Positions 49,646-58,904 of a stretch of 64,000 nt of DNA are shown one piece after another. This DNA is from UBA2421 sp002343075. Its GTDB lineage: Bacteria > Planctomycetota > Phycisphaerae > Tepidisphaerales > Tepidisphaeraceae. The stretch is taken from the NCBI GenBank assembly GCA_937982565.1, contig CALJLN010000017.1, positions 135,951-199,950 of the forward strand, written 5' to 3'. Under the pieces are notes generated by a model. The model made no database searches, was not told the DNA's origin, and worked only from the letters and a program-made list of their open reading frames with translations. The first letter of the stretch is position 1. Every line of letters starts with the position of its first letter. Made by a program: the position numbers and the translations under genes.

Positions 49646-51292
49646 ATGTCCATACTCACCGAACTCCCGCAATGGAAATCACTTTCCGATCACGCCAGGA
49701 AGATGAACGCGGTACACCTGCGCGACCTGTTCAAGCAAGATGCTGGCCGGTTCGGCAAGTTCAGCGTCACGTTTGATGACATACTGCTGGATTACAGTAA
49801 GAACCGCGTGACGGAGGAGACGATGAAGCTGCTGTTCGATCTGGCCAAAGCCACCGGCGTCGAAAAGCTGCGCGACCGCATGTTTGCCGGTGACAAGATC
49901 AATATCACCGAAGACCGGGCCGTGCTGCACATCGCGCTGCGCAATCGGTCCAACCGGCCGGTCCTGGTCGATGGCAGAGATGTCATGCCTGAAGTCAACG
50001 CCGTGCTGAGGCACATGAAGGAGTTTACCGATGATCTACGTTCAGGCAGGTGGACAGGCTACACCGCCAAGCCCATCACCGACGTAGTAAACATCGGCAT
50101 CGGCGGAAGCGATCTTGGGCCCGTCATGGTGTGCGAAGCGCTGAAGCCGTATAGCAAGCGCGATCTCAACGTTCACTTCGTCAGCAACATCGACGGCACA
50201 CACATGGCCGAGACATTGCGCAAACTCAATCCCGAGACCTCGCTTTTCATTGTCGCAAGCAAGACATTTACCACGCAGGAGACCATCACCAATGCCACAA
50301 CGGCCAAGGATTGGTTTCTCAAAGCCGCCAGAGATCAGCGGCACGTGGCAAAGCACTTCGTTGCATTGAGCACAAACGAAAAAGAAGTCACTCAGTTCGG
50401 CATCGACAAAGCAAACATGTTCGGATTCTGGGATTGGGTCGGCGGGCGCTACTCCCTTTGGAGCGCGATCGGCCTGCCCATCGCCTGCAGCATCGGCTAT
50501 GACAATTTCGAACAACTCCTCGCCGGCGGGCATGAAATGGATGAACATTTCCGCGCCACGCCGCTGGAGCAGAATCTCCCAGCGATTCTGGCGATGATTG
50601 GCATCTGGCACAACAATTTCTTCGACGCCCAGACGCTGGCGATTCTGCCGTACGATCAGTACTTGCATCGATTCGCTGCCTATTTCCAGCAGGGCGACAT
50701 GGAGAGCAACGGAAAGAGCATCCGCAGGGATGGCATTGCGTGCGATTATTCCACCGGCCCCATCGTCTGGGGCGAACCAGGCACCAACGGCCAGCACGCT
50801 TTCTACCAGCTCATTCACCAGGGTACGAAACTGGTGCCTTGTGACTTCATCGCGCCCGTCACATCACAAAACCCGATCGGCGAGCATCACAAGATCTTGC
50901 TTAGCAACTTTTTCGCTCAGACCGAAGCGCTGGCCTTGGGCAAAGATGAGACGACGGTGCGCTCCGAACTCGCGAAAGCAGGCATGAGCGGCAAAGCACT
51001 CGAAGACCTTGTACCCCACAAGATTTTTGCAGGGAACAAGCCGACGAACAGCATCATGTTTGACAAGCTCGACCCCCGCACCCTCGGCAGGCTGATTGCG
51101 ATGTATGAACACAAGATTCATGTGCAGGGGGCCGTCTGGAACATCAATAGCTACGATCAATGGGGTGTGGAACTTGGAAAACAGCTGGCTAAGGCGATTC
51201 TGCCGGAGCTGAGTGATGCGATGCCGGTCAGCTCGCACGACAGTAGCACCAATGGTCTGATCAACTACTACAAACAGAAGCGTGGAAAGTAA
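49646..51292 (+). CDS. pgi: glucose-6-phosphate isomerase
   Basis: 548 residues, normal for the long bacterial/eukaryotic-type PGI. Landmarks: GRWTGYTAKPITDVVNIGIGG with GSDLGPVMV (phosphate loop), SLFIVASKTFTTQET, FWDWVGGRYSLWSAIGLP and GTNGQHAFYQLIHQGT. The enzyme interconverts glucose-6-P and fructose-6-P in the cytosol, for glycolysis and for supplying activated sugars to the exopolysaccharide locus that follows. AGGAGA lies 6 bases before the ATG, which fixes the start. It converges with the ligase gene across 17 bases. Confidence 0.96.
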   Translation: MSILTELPQWKSLSDHARKMNAVHLRDLFKQDAGRFGKFSVTFDDILLDYSKNRVTEETMKLLFDLAKATGVEKLRDRMFAGDKINITEDRAVLHIALRNRSNRPVLVDGRDVMPEVNAVLRHMKEFTDDLRSGRWTGYTAKPITDVVNIGIGGSDLGPVMVCEALKPYSKRDLNVHFVSNIDGTHMAETLRKLNPETSLFIVASKTFTTQETITNATTAKDWFLKAARDQRHVAKHFVALSTNEKEVTQFGIDKANMFGFWDWVGGRYSLWSAIGLPIACSIGYDNFEQLLAGGHEMDEHFRATPLEQNLPAILAMIGIWHNNFFDAQTLAILPYDQYLHRFAAYFQQGDMESNGKSIRRDGIACDYSTGPIVWGEPGTNGQHAFYQLIHQGTKLVPCDFIAPVTSQNPIGEHHKILLSNFFAQTEALALGKDETTVRSELAKAGMSGKALEDLVPHKIFAGNKPTNSIMFDKLDPRTLGRLIAMYEHKIHVQGAVWNINSYDQWGVELGKQLAKAILPELSDAMPVSSHDSSTNGLINYYKQKRGK

Positions 51293-51309
51293 GCAGCGCG
51301 CGGTAAGAT

Positions 51310-53781
51310 TTATTGTGACGGCTGCGTCGCGGCGCGCTGGCGAATCTCCGCACCGAGCACGCGCGCTTCCGCCCAGTCTGGTTGATCGCGAAGAATTGTT
51401 CGGATTTCCCGCTCGGCTGCGGCAAACTGATTGGCGGCTGCCAAGAGCTTTGCCACACTCAGCCGCCACTGGTGTTGCTGCGGATCGAGGGCCAGCCCAC
51501 GTTGGTAAAGGGTGATTGCTTCGTCATTTCGCCCTCGCTTTTCCAGCATCCGGGCGGCGTGAGCCAGTGCGCTGGCGGAGGCGGTTGAAAGCTCGGCTCG
51601 TCGGATCGCGGCGGTGAAGATTCGATCGTCAACCGCGGCCGCTTCACCATGGCGGGCTTGCTTGCGCAGGTACTCGGCAATCTCGCTGAGAGTCGCTTGA
51701 TTTTCCCCCGTCAGTTCCAGCGCCAAATCGACTCGATCATACACCCGCAGCAGCCGCCGAATGATGTATCCCGGATCGATGCCCGACGTGCCAATCGCCC
51801 TGCGAAAACGGGACATAGCCCCCGCAGGGTCGCCGCGGCGAAGTCTCGCTTCGCCGGCGAGGGCGAGAGTCCAGCCATCCTGGGGAGAAAGCTCGGCTGC
51901 GGTTTCGATCAGTGCGTCGCCGACCTCCGCCTTTCCAAACGCGCCAAGCGCCTGTCCGGCCATGCTATACGGCGGGCCGTACAGCGGGGCCGAAATGGCC
52001 GCAGCGCGGAAGGACTCCAAAGACTCGTTCAACGCGCGCGCGTCGGCGGCAGGGTCGAACCGGGCCTGCCGTTCCCGCATCAAGCTCCAAAATCGCGCCA
52101 CTCCAAGCGTGTATTGTGCCTTGGCATTCCGAGGCGCAATGCTGACCGCCTCCGCCGCGCTGGCCACCATGCGGTCAAAGTCTGCCTTCGATCCCTGCCA
52201 TCGTGCAACGCCAAGCGCGTCGGCAAGTCGGGTCGATTCATCCATGGCTGCAACTGCGCGACGATGCCGATCGGCGGCGAAGCACGACCAGATCAAACCT
52301 GCTGATAGCAGCATGACCATGCCCCCGGCGACCACCCAACCGCGCGACGGTAGGCGTTCTTGGCCGGTGATGGCCGCCGGACAGCCCAGCCGCAGCAGTG
52401 CCGCCGCCGCGATCGCGGTGACGATGGCATTGGCGGGAAGATGCTGCCCGAAATCGAGCGCACTGTGCAATGTGACCGCGGCGAGCGTAAATCCCAGTCC
52501 GCTGGCGATCAGACCGCGCTTCCCGCCATGGCGAATGCACCGCCACCATGCCAGCCACACCGTCGTCAGAAACACAAGTAGCAACACCAGCCCCGGCGCG
52601 CCAGTCTCGGTGAGCACTTGCGCATACTCGTTTTCGGCATGCGAAGAAATGTTTATCAAAGTCTGGAGGTCATACTTGGGAAAGACATACTCAAAACTGC
52701 CAAACCCCACACCCGTTGCGGGAAACGTGCGCCAGATCGGCACTTGTGCCTTCAGCAGTTCCCACCGCCCGCCGGTGGCATCTTCGGCAGCAAGTGCAAA
52801 GACCTTTTCCTGCAAACGACTTGAGAACATCGCCGTCACGATGCCGCCGAGCAGCAGGATGACCGCAAAAGTCCATGTGATTCCTCGCGCCGATTTCCGG
52901 TGTGAGGTCACCAACGCCGCCAATATCGCGGCGGCTCCCAGCGCTATGATGCCGCCACGGGACGCGCTGTTAATGACCGAGACCGCGCAGAGCATCACAA
53001 TCGTTGCGGGAAAGATCAGTCGGTGCAGATAGCCCTGCCGAAGCAGCTGCGCCCAGTCGCGCGCTGCGCGCGGTGCGTGCTGTCGGCGCAGCGCCGACAC
53101 GGACAGCAGGAGCAATGCCATCGCTGCGCCGATGCCGGCATTCATATACTGAGCAAAGTGGCTGCGGTTGATAAACGGCGCGCTGGTCTCGCCGGCCCGC
53201 GGGGGACGGGTGACGACGCCATAGATGCGCTCGATTCCCAAGAACATGTGTGTCGCCGCGATGATCGCGATGACACCGCTTGTCCCGGCGATCAGCATCA
53301 ACAGCACCCGCACCGCCGACCGGTTCGTTACTACCACCGCCGCGGCGACGAAGGCGCTGATGATCGAAAGCAGCAACCTCAATTGGCGCTCGGTCTCATA
53401 TGCATAGAGACTGACCGTAGCCCCCTCGCGCGCTGCCGATCCCGCAAAGGGCATTGCCAGCTCCTCGCGCAGCCGCATTGCCTCGGGTGAGACCGTCGCT
53501 GTCCAAGCGGACATCGGTATCAATTGCAGCGCGATCATGACAGGAAAGAGGATGAGAGAGATGATCGAGAGCCGACCGCAGACGGGTGCCTGTCGGGTCC
53601 AGACGATGCGAACAAATGTGCTAAACGCCAAGACCGTCGATAGAGATATAAATACCTGCTCGCTCCAAGGCTGCACCGTCCCCAGCGCAGCCGCCGAGAA
53701 AACGACCATGATCGCCAGCAGTGCCAGAATCAGGCCGTCGAGCGGCGTGAGAGGGTTGGTCGTTTCTTCCAGATCGGACAT
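51310..53781 (-). CDS. O-antigen ligase / polysaccharide polymerase (Wzy-like) with TPR-like C-terminal repeats
   Basis: 823 residues. About 12 membrane helices are found in the first ~460 residues (LILALLAIMVVFSAAALGT to MVMLLSAGLIW), with the large extracytoplasmic loop containing ATGVGFGSFEYVFPKYDL, the Wzy_C motif region near 345-385. The last ~330 residues are a soluble, Ala/Arg-rich set of TPR-like repeats (AVSIAPRNAKAQYTLGVARFW, IETAAELSPQDGWTLALAGEA, ALYQRGLALDPQQHQW). This is the layout of membrane polymerases or ligases in Wzy-dependent exopolysaccharide synthesis. It ends the minus-strand run starting with the BY-kinase and phosphatase genes, 28 bases downstream of the latter. Exact reaction (polymerase versus ligase) is undecided. 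Confidence 0.85.
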   Translation of the reverse strand: MSDLEETTNPLTPLDGLILALLAIMVVFSAAALGTVQPWSEQVFISLSTVLAFSTFVRIVWTRQAPVCGRLSIISLILFPVMIALQLIPMSAWTATVSPEAMRLREELAMPFAGSAAREGATVSLYAYETERQLRLLLSIISAFVAAAVVVTNRSAVRVLLMLIAGTSGVIAIIAATHMFLGIERIYGVVTRPPRAGETSAPFINRSHFAQYMNAGIGAAMALLLLSVSALRRQHAPRAARDWAQLLRQGYLHRLIFPATIVMLCAVSVINSASRGGIIALGAAAILAALVTSHRKSARGITWTFAVILLLGGIVTAMFSSRLQEKVFALAAEDATGGRWELLKAQVPIWRTFPATGVGFGSFEYVFPKYDLQTLINISSHAENEYAQVLTETGAPGLVLLLVFLTTVWLAWWRCIRHGGKRGLIASGLGFTLAAVTLHSALDFGQHLPANAIVTAIAAAALLRLGCPAAITGQERLPSRGWVVAGGMVMLLSAGLIWSCFAADRHRRAVAAMDESTRLADALGVARWQGSKADFDRMVASAAEAVSIAPRNAKAQYTLGVARFWSLMRERQARFDPAADARALNESLESFRAAAISAPLYGPPYSMAGQALGAFGKAEVGDALIETAAELSPQDGWTLALAGEARLRRGDPAGAMSRFRRAIGTSGIDPGYIIRRLLRVYDRVDLALELTGENQATLSEIAEYLRKQARHGEAAAVDDRIFTAAIRRAELSTASASALAHAARMLEKRGRNDEAITLYQRGLALDPQQHQWRLSVAKLLAAANQFAAAEREIRTILRDQPDWAEARVLGAEIRQRAATQPSQ

Positions 53782-53809
53782 ATCGCGTTCACGGTTAGCT
53801 TGTCGAGCA

Positions 53810-54610
53810 TCAGGCAGAAGGCAGTCCGTGCAAAATGGCCGCGGGGTTCTCGAAGCAGACTCTGTGTGCGAAGGGCGCGCCTAGGCGAGCGGTGATTCGC
53901 CGCATGGCATCCCCCCACCGCGGTGGTCGATTGGTGAGGTTGTGGGCGTCGCTGGCAACAATCGTCGCCACGCCCTGCGAAAGAAGATTCCAGGCACATG
54001 TCTGCTCTGCCTCGCCGAAAATGCCGAGCAGGCTGCCGGTGTTCACCTGCAAGATCGCACCGGCATCAAACCATCTGCGCGCGGCTGCCGAGTCATTCCG
54101 GAAACAGCCGTACCGCTCAACGTGGGCCAGCACGACCTTCAGCGGGCCGAGTGAAGTCGCCATCCTCGGCAACAGGGCATCAGGCTCGATGACAAGCTCG
54201 GGCGGCAGTTCAATCAAGACATGCGTGCCGCGATCGGCCAGCGTGTTCACGCTCGCTTCTTCGATCAGCCGTGACACACGGTCATCAAGGCGAACCTCTC
54301 CGCCGGGGTAAAGCGTCAGGCCGATACGACGTTCGTTAAGTTTCTGTTGCAATGCGACGGTCGCCTCGCGCACGCGGGCTGCATTGTTGTCCAGCGCATA
54401 GCGGCCAAGTTGGTGGGGAGTAGCGATGGCCGCGGTGACGCCTTCGCGCCATAACACCCTGCATAGGGCAACGGCCTGGTCCATCGTTTCCGGCCCGTCA
54501 TCGATGCCGGGTAGTAGATGGCAATGCATATCCAGAATACCGCGCGGTGCCGGATTGGGATTCGATTGGGCGGATTGAGTGGAGTCGCTGACCATCAGAG
54601 CCGCCGTCAC
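53810..54610 (-). CDS. PHP-family tyrosine-protein phosphatase (CpsB/Wzb-like)
   Basis: 266 residues. Metal-site motifs of the CpsB/YwqE group: DMHCHLLPGIDDGP near 27-40, ATPHQLGRY near 63, PGGEVRLDD near 101, HVERYG near 160 and ASDAHN near 222. It would dephosphorylate the Tyr-rich tail of the BY-kinase encoded just upstream, the on/off switch of exopolysaccharide chain length and export. The start is GTG at 54610, overlapping the kinase stop by 4 bases (GTGA); an ATG at 54595 is an alternative. This phosphatase type is common in Firmicutes and some Gram-negatives, while low-molecular-weight Wzb is more typical of Proteobacteria. Confidence 0.9.
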   Translation of the reverse strand: MTAALMVSDSTQSAQSNPNPAPRGILDMHCHLLPGIDDGPETMDQAVALCRVLWREGVTAAIATPHQLGRYALDNNAARVREATVALQQKLNERRIGLTLYPGGEVRLDDRVSRLIEEASVNTLADRGTHVLIELPPELVIEPDALLPRMATSLGPLKVVLAHVERYGCFRNDSAAARRWFDAGAILQVNTGSLLGIFGEAEQTCAWNLLSQGVATIVASDAHNLTNRPPRWGDAMRRITARLGAPFAHRVCFENPAAILHGLPSA

Positions 54611-56853
54611 GAGGCCGTGGTGGGAGCCGCCGGGCTGGTGGTTGCACCGTTGGTCGGCGCGCCGTTTGCGTTGCTTCGAATAGCGCGGCGCGGGCCGTAG
54701 TGGTAGTAGGCGTAGCGGCCTTCGTCGGCGTAATAGTGCGAGTAGATGCCCTTACGCCGCGACACGTCATTGACCACGACGCCCAGCAATCGCCCGCCGA
54801 CACTGCTAAGCTGGTCTCGGGCGCTCACTGCGGCCGATCGCGTGGTTTTTTCGGCTCGAAGGGCAATCAGCACTGCATCACACGATGCGGCCAACACGCG
54901 CGCATCGGTCACTGGCAGCACCGGCGGAGAATCGATCAACACGATGTCATAAGACTTGCCGAGATCTTCCAGCAAATCGAGAAATCCCTGGCTGTTTAGA
55001 ATCTCTGAAGGATTCGCCGGAATCGGCCCGCAGCAGATGATGCTCAATCCCGGCACGCTCGATTGCTGCGTCGCCGCGGCAATGCTTGCATCGCCCGCCA
55101 GCACACTCGACATGCCCACCTCGGGCTTCAACTCAAAAACGCGGTGCAGCGTGGGCTTGCGGAAATCGCAGTCGAGCAGGACCACCCGACTGCCCGCCTG
55201 CGCAATGGCACAGGCGAGGTTGGAAGAAAGCGTGGTCTTCCCATCGCCCGGCGCCGGCGACGTGATCAGCAGGGTTTTGATCGACGCTCCCGGCACGCTG
55301 AAGGAAACCGCAGTGCGCACCGTGCGATATGCTTCGGCGACATCGCTCATCGGGTCGTGATGCACCATCAGCCCGCGCGCCGACTGCGTGCGAGCCTGCA
55401 CGATGTGGGGCACAACGCCCATAATGGGGAGGCCCACCACTGCCTTGATTTCCTCCGCGGAGCGCATGCGCTGATCGGTGAACTCCAGCAGCAGCCCCAA
55501 GCCCGCGCCGAGCAGCAGCCCTGCGGCGCAGCCGATAAAGATCAGCTTAAGCAGGTTTGGCTCAACCGGTGCGCGATTGGTCGACGCTTGTTCCACGACA
55601 TAGACATTCATCGCCCCCGCACTTTCGGCCAGACCGATGGACTTCATCTGGTCGTTGAGTTGGTCACCATATTTTTCCAGCCGGCTGATCTCAGCCGCGA
55701 TTCGATCAAATTCCGCCTGCTTGGTGTTCACGGTCAGCACAATCGCCTGCTCGTCATTCAGCCAGCGGTTGTATTGCTCCACCTGCTGCTCGTACGCCTC
55801 CATGCGGCGGGAAATGTCCGCCATGACTGCTTCTGCGGACGCCCTCTCTTCGGCTTGTATCTCAGACTTAATACGATCGAGCCTCTGCAACTGGGCGGTC
55901 ACTCGATCGCTTCCCGGAAGATAGGTGCTGCTCAGCGCTTCGAGCGCGTTCTGCATGTCGCGCAGCTCGCGGCGCATCATATACCCCTCACCGCGATATT
56001 GAGGCGATGCAAGCAACTGCCGCACCCGGCTGGGATCGGAAAGCATCGATTTGACCGACTCCCGCTCCGCCGTCGTGCGAACCAAATCAAGCCGCGCCTG
56101 CGTCAGTGCGCTGGAGAGTGCCGCGACACGTTCGAGCACCGGATTGCGCTCGCTGCGGTTGAACGACAGCGTTGCATTGGCACGCTGAAACGCCAGCCGT
56201 TCGCTGACCAGCGTGCGGAGGTTAAGGTCATTCTCGTCCTTCTTGTCGCGCAGCACGCGCAGTACCTCGGACACGCTTTCCTGCTTCAGCTTGTCGTTAA
56301 AGTTTTTGTACGCCTCGACTACTTGGTTGGCCAGCGAAGCCACGCCATCGGCATCCGGGCCGCGCACGGCGACGTAGACGATTTCACTGGGCTGGATGGT
56401 GGAGGCAAAGGTGCTTGCCGCGAGATAACCACCGATGTTTGCGGCGAGCTTTGGATCGTTCCGGAACATCGGCAGGTTGCGCATCGCTGGTGATTCTGCA
56501 ACTTGATTTAAGACGACCGGTGACCGAATGACATCACATTGCGTGCGCAGCCAGGCCGCACCGCCCGCTGCCAGACTACCGGCAAAATCCTGCTGGACGA
56601 GTTTCGGACCCGACTGCGAAATGAGAATGCGTGCCCGGCCTTCGTACACCGGTTCGGTCGTCGCATACTTGAGATAGCCCAGAATGCCGCCGGCGATCAG
56701 ACACGCGGCAACGACCCACCGCCGGCGCCAGACCGCGCGCAGTGCGTTTCGCTGAAATGCGCCACCGCCGGTCGCGTCGCCGAGCAGCGCATTTCCGCCT
56801 GCGGACGAGGGTGAGTCGGTTTCGAGATTGAGATCGCGAGGTTCGGGAATCAT
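54607..56853 (-). CDS. polysaccharide co-polymerase and BY-kinase (Wzc-like)
   Basis: 748 residues. Membrane helix 1 at ~46-64, a Wzz chain-length domain with a long coiled coil (~200-430), helix 2 near 460-480 (LIFIGCAAGLLLGAGLGLL), and the cytoplasmic kinase domain: Walker A SPAPGDGKTT (532-541), Walker A' VVLLDCDF (557-564), Walker B IVLIDSPP (637-644). The C-terminal tyrosine cluster is YSHYYADEGRYAYYHYGP (704-721), where autophosphorylation occurs. It controls chain length and export of the exopolysaccharide with the PHP phosphatase encoded downstream (4-base overlap). The first gene after a 312-base gap, it probably has its own promoter, but no clear one is visible. Confidence 0.93.
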   Translation of the reverse strand: MIPEPRDLNLETDSPSSAGGNALLGDATGGGAFQRNALRAVWRRRWVVAACLIAGGILGYLKYATTEPVYEGRARILISQSGPKLVQQDFAGSLAAGGAAWLRTQCDVIRSPVVLNQVAESPAMRNLPMFRNDPKLAANIGGYLAASTFASTIQPSEIVYVAVRGPDADGVASLANQVVEAYKNFNDKLKQESVSEVLRVLRDKKDENDLNLRTLVSERLAFQRANATLSFNRSERNPVLERVAALSSALTQARLDLVRTTAERESVKSMLSDPSRVRQLLASPQYRGEGYMMRRELRDMQNALEALSSTYLPGSDRVTAQLQRLDRIKSEIQAEERASAEAVMADISRRMEAYEQQVEQYNRWLNDEQAIVLTVNTKQAEFDRIAAEISRLEKYGDQLNDQMKSIGLAESAGAMNVYVVEQASTNRAPVEPNLLKLIFIGCAAGLLLGAGLGLLLEFTDQRMRSAEEIKAVVGLPIMGVVPHIVQARTQSARGLMVHHDPMSDVAEAYRTVRTAVSFSVPGASIKTLLITSPAPGDGKTTLSSNLACAIAQAGSRVVLLDCDFRKPTLHRVFELKPEVGMSSVLAGDASIAAATQQSSVPGLSIICCGPIPANPSEILNSQGFLDLLEDLGKSYDIVLIDSPPVLPVTDARVLAASCDAVLIALRAEKTTRSAAVSARDQLSSVGGRLLGVVVNDVSRRKGIYSHYYADEGRYAYYHYGPRRAIRSNANGAPTNGATTSPAAPTTAS

Positions 56854-57165
56854 TTTGTCGTCAAGAGTGTATCAGTAGATAGGGTAGATGCGCAAAGTTC
56901 AGGCACAAATCGTAGTGGAATTCCCCCTGAAGCCCTTCAAAACGTCTTAAACCCGTCTTACTCACGGTGCTCTTTCGGCGACCACAGATCCGTACGCCCG
57001 CCATCCGGCCTTGCTTCGTGGCTAGGTTGGCCCCAGCCTTCGGTCCGATGCCACGGAAGTTTTTGGGCCAAGCGGGAAAGGCTTTAGCAGCGGCCGGAGA
57101 CACACGGGTCGCGCCGTCCCAATCACAAGAAAAACCACACGAGTTGAAGGGACGACTCGAGGATC
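56854..57165. other. 312-base intergenic region upstream of the BY-kinase
   Basis: Between the small secreted protein and the BY-kinase gene on the same strand. A weak terminator-like hairpin lies at 57128-57159; the rest shows no gene, strong promoter or repeat. Confidence 0.5.
57128..57159 (-). terminator. terminator-like hairpin after the small secreted protein
   Basis: On the minus strand CGAGT-CGTCCCTTCA-ACTCG (57140-57159) is followed by TGTGGTTTTTCTT. The stem is only five pairs with a ten-base loop, but a T-run follows. Confidence 0.4.
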
Positions 57166-57489
57166 TTATGGCGTAAACGGACTGCGAATGTCCGGTCGGA
57201 ACGGCGGACGGATGGTAATCGGAAGCAAAGTTACCGTGTTGGGCAGATTCGGTGTAATTGTCGGGCCTGAAGGATTGGTCGGCGGGACGACGGGATCATC
57301 GATCACCGGCTCATCACCAACGCGCTCATCAATGACTGCAGGTTGAAACAACCGGTCCGACGGCGCGATGCTGCTAGCGGCAGCCTGCTGCGCCATGGAA
57401 ACAAGCGCACGGGATGGATTGGCAAACGCCGCCCCTGCGACACCCAAGCCGACGAACGCTGCAATTGCTAATTTCGTACTGGCAGTCAT
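57166..57489 (-). CDS. small secreted protein of unknown function in the exopolysaccharide locus
   Basis: 107 residues from the ATG at 57489, which has GGAGG 8 bases upstream. A signal peptide (TKLAIAAFVGLGVAGAAFA, cleavage after AFA) is followed by a Pro/Asp/Thr-rich, low-complexity chain (ERVGDEPVIDDPVVPPTN, TPNLPNTVTLLPITIRPP). No known domain is visible. It lies between the glycosyltransferase block and the BY-kinase and has a near-consensus promoter of its own at 57520-57548, so it is probably expressed independently and strongly. A role in the extracellular matrix or in polymer export is a guess. Confidence 0.65.
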   Translation of the reverse strand: MTASTKLAIAAFVGLGVAGAAFANPSRALVSMAQQAAASSIAPSDRLFQPAVIDERVGDEPVIDDPVVPPTNPSGPTITPNLPNTVTLLPITIRPPFRPDIRSPFTP

Positions 57490-57519
57490 ACACAAATCCT
57501 CCCTCAAAAGTTGCTAAGG

Positions 57520-57548
57520 ATTGTCGGAATCCGCCTTCCGGTTGTCAA
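57520..57548 (-). promoter_or_regulatory. near-consensus sigma70-type promoter
   Basis: On the minus strand consensus TTGACA (57543-57548), a 17-base spacer and GACAAT (57520-57525). The start site would be near 57513, about 24 bases before the ATG of the small secreted protein (57489). Confidence 0.6.
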
Positions 57549-57624
57549 GACAAATGTCGAGAATCCAACAGAACGCACCGCAACCAAACAAGTCTCTTAA
57601 ACCATTATATACAAGCAACTTACG

Positions 57625-58848
57625 CTAATTCTGCTGGCCCTGCAGTGCACAATAAGTTTCGATGATCTTTCGCTGAAACAGCTCGATCCGGAATACGCGA
57701 ATGGCGGTTTCTCGCCCCGCAGTGCCGATTCTGCGACGGAGCGTGGAGGACTCGATCAGACTCATCATCGCGTTTGCGAGCATCCGCGGATGGCCGCCGG
57801 GCACGCCGAGCGCGTCAACCCCGTCGCTGAAAAGCTCCGCAGCGCCACCCGCTGCCGCGACGATCACCGGCTTGCCACAGGCCATGCCCTCGATGATGGT
57901 TCTGCCGAACGGTTCCGGCTGCGTACTCGCGTGGACGAGGCAATCCAGCGACCGCATAACGTGGGCAGGGTCTTGCTGAAACGGAACAAATAGGACGTCC
58001 GCCCGCACGCCTGCCCCCAACGCGCGCTTCTGCAACTCCGCTTGCGACCATTGCGACCCCGCCGTCGCGTAGATGGGCCCTCCGATGATGTAAAACCGCG
58101 CCCGCGCTCGGACGGTTTCCGGTAAGAGCCCTACAGCATCGATAAAGACATCCTGCCCTTTCCATCGCGCATAGGTGCCGACCAGGCCGACCCTGACCGT
58201 CTCGCTCGTCGCCGCTGGCGCGTCCGCAGCGAGGTCGAGCCAGCTCGCATCGATTTTTTGCGGCGAAAAGAGCGTGGTGTCCACACCGTTGTGAATGCAC
58301 CGGACACGATCGCCCGATCCGAGCACCCGCGCCGCGTCGACTGCCACAGCGCGCGAGTTGGCGATGTAGTAAGTCTGCTCCGTCGCCGCGGGGACAATAG
58401 CGTGAGAGCTGATGAGCCTGCTGCCGATGAAATCGTGGAGATGACAAATCACCGGAACCTGCGTCGGGCATACCCAGCGCGCCAGAAGGTGCGTCTTCAG
58501 GCCGTTGGAGTGAATGACCGACGGCGAAGTGTCGGCAATACAGCTTCGCAGCACGCGCAGAAAGCGCGCCACCTCCGGGGCAGTTGCCGGGGCCGTTGCT
58601 ACGGACGCAGCCAGCCGCCCGATCGACCCAGTGGAACTTTCGCCCACAGACGCAATCGCGTGAGGCAGTTCGATAACTTCGCAGCGAACACCCAACGCAC
58701 GAACTGCAGCCACCAACGGCCCGGCCTCAAGCAGCACAACCGAGGCGCGCACCCCGCTGCCCGCTCGCTGACAACCTAGGAGCATGTCGAGCAGGCATCG
58801 TTCGGCCCCGCCTAGCCCGGCCGTTGGATTGAGATAGGTCACATTCAT
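57625..58848 (-). CDS. GT4-type glycosyltransferase
   Basis: 407 residues from the ATG at 58848. GT-B fold: an N-terminal domain with LNPTAGLGGAERCLLDML, and a C-terminal nucleotide-sugar domain with VGLVGTYARWKGQDVFIDAV, CLVHASTQPEPFGRTIIEGMACGKPVIV and the conserved Glu (EPFGRTIIE) that binds the sugar nucleotide. It transfers a sugar to a growing lipid-linked repeat unit in the cytoplasm. The upstream gene stops 56 bases before this start, and in-frame ATGs at 58902-58908 would nearly abut that stop, so the true start could be earlier. It is the last gene of the glycosyltransferase run. Confidence 0.88.
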   Translation of the reverse strand: MNVTYLNPTAGLGGAERCLLDMLLGCQRAGSGVRASVVLLEAGPLVAAVRALGVRCEVIELPHAIASVGESSTGSIGRLAASVATAPATAPEVARFLRVLRSCIADTSPSVIHSNGLKTHLLARWVCPTQVPVICHLHDFIGSRLISSHAIVPAATEQTYYIANSRAVAVDAARVLGSGDRVRCIHNGVDTTLFSPQKIDASWLDLAADAPAATSETVRVGLVGTYARWKGQDVFIDAVGLLPETVRARARFYIIGGPIYATAGSQWSQAELQKRALGAGVRADVLFVPFQQDPAHVMRSLDCLVHASTQPEPFGRTIIEGMACGKPVIVAAAGGAAELFSDGVDALGVPGGHPRMLANAMMSLIESSTLRRRIGTAGRETAIRVFRIELFQRKIIETYCALQGQQN

Positions 58849-58904
58849 TTGAGATTCGACTATCGGCCATGCTCTCTCGGGCGAACGAGCGACAAGCCGC
58901 ATTA

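Noticed and set aside
55063..56493. A 476-codon open frame on the plus strand opposite the BY-kinase
   Set aside because: The minus-strand kinase motifs are unambiguous, and the plus-strand frame is His/Arg-rich without domain structure.
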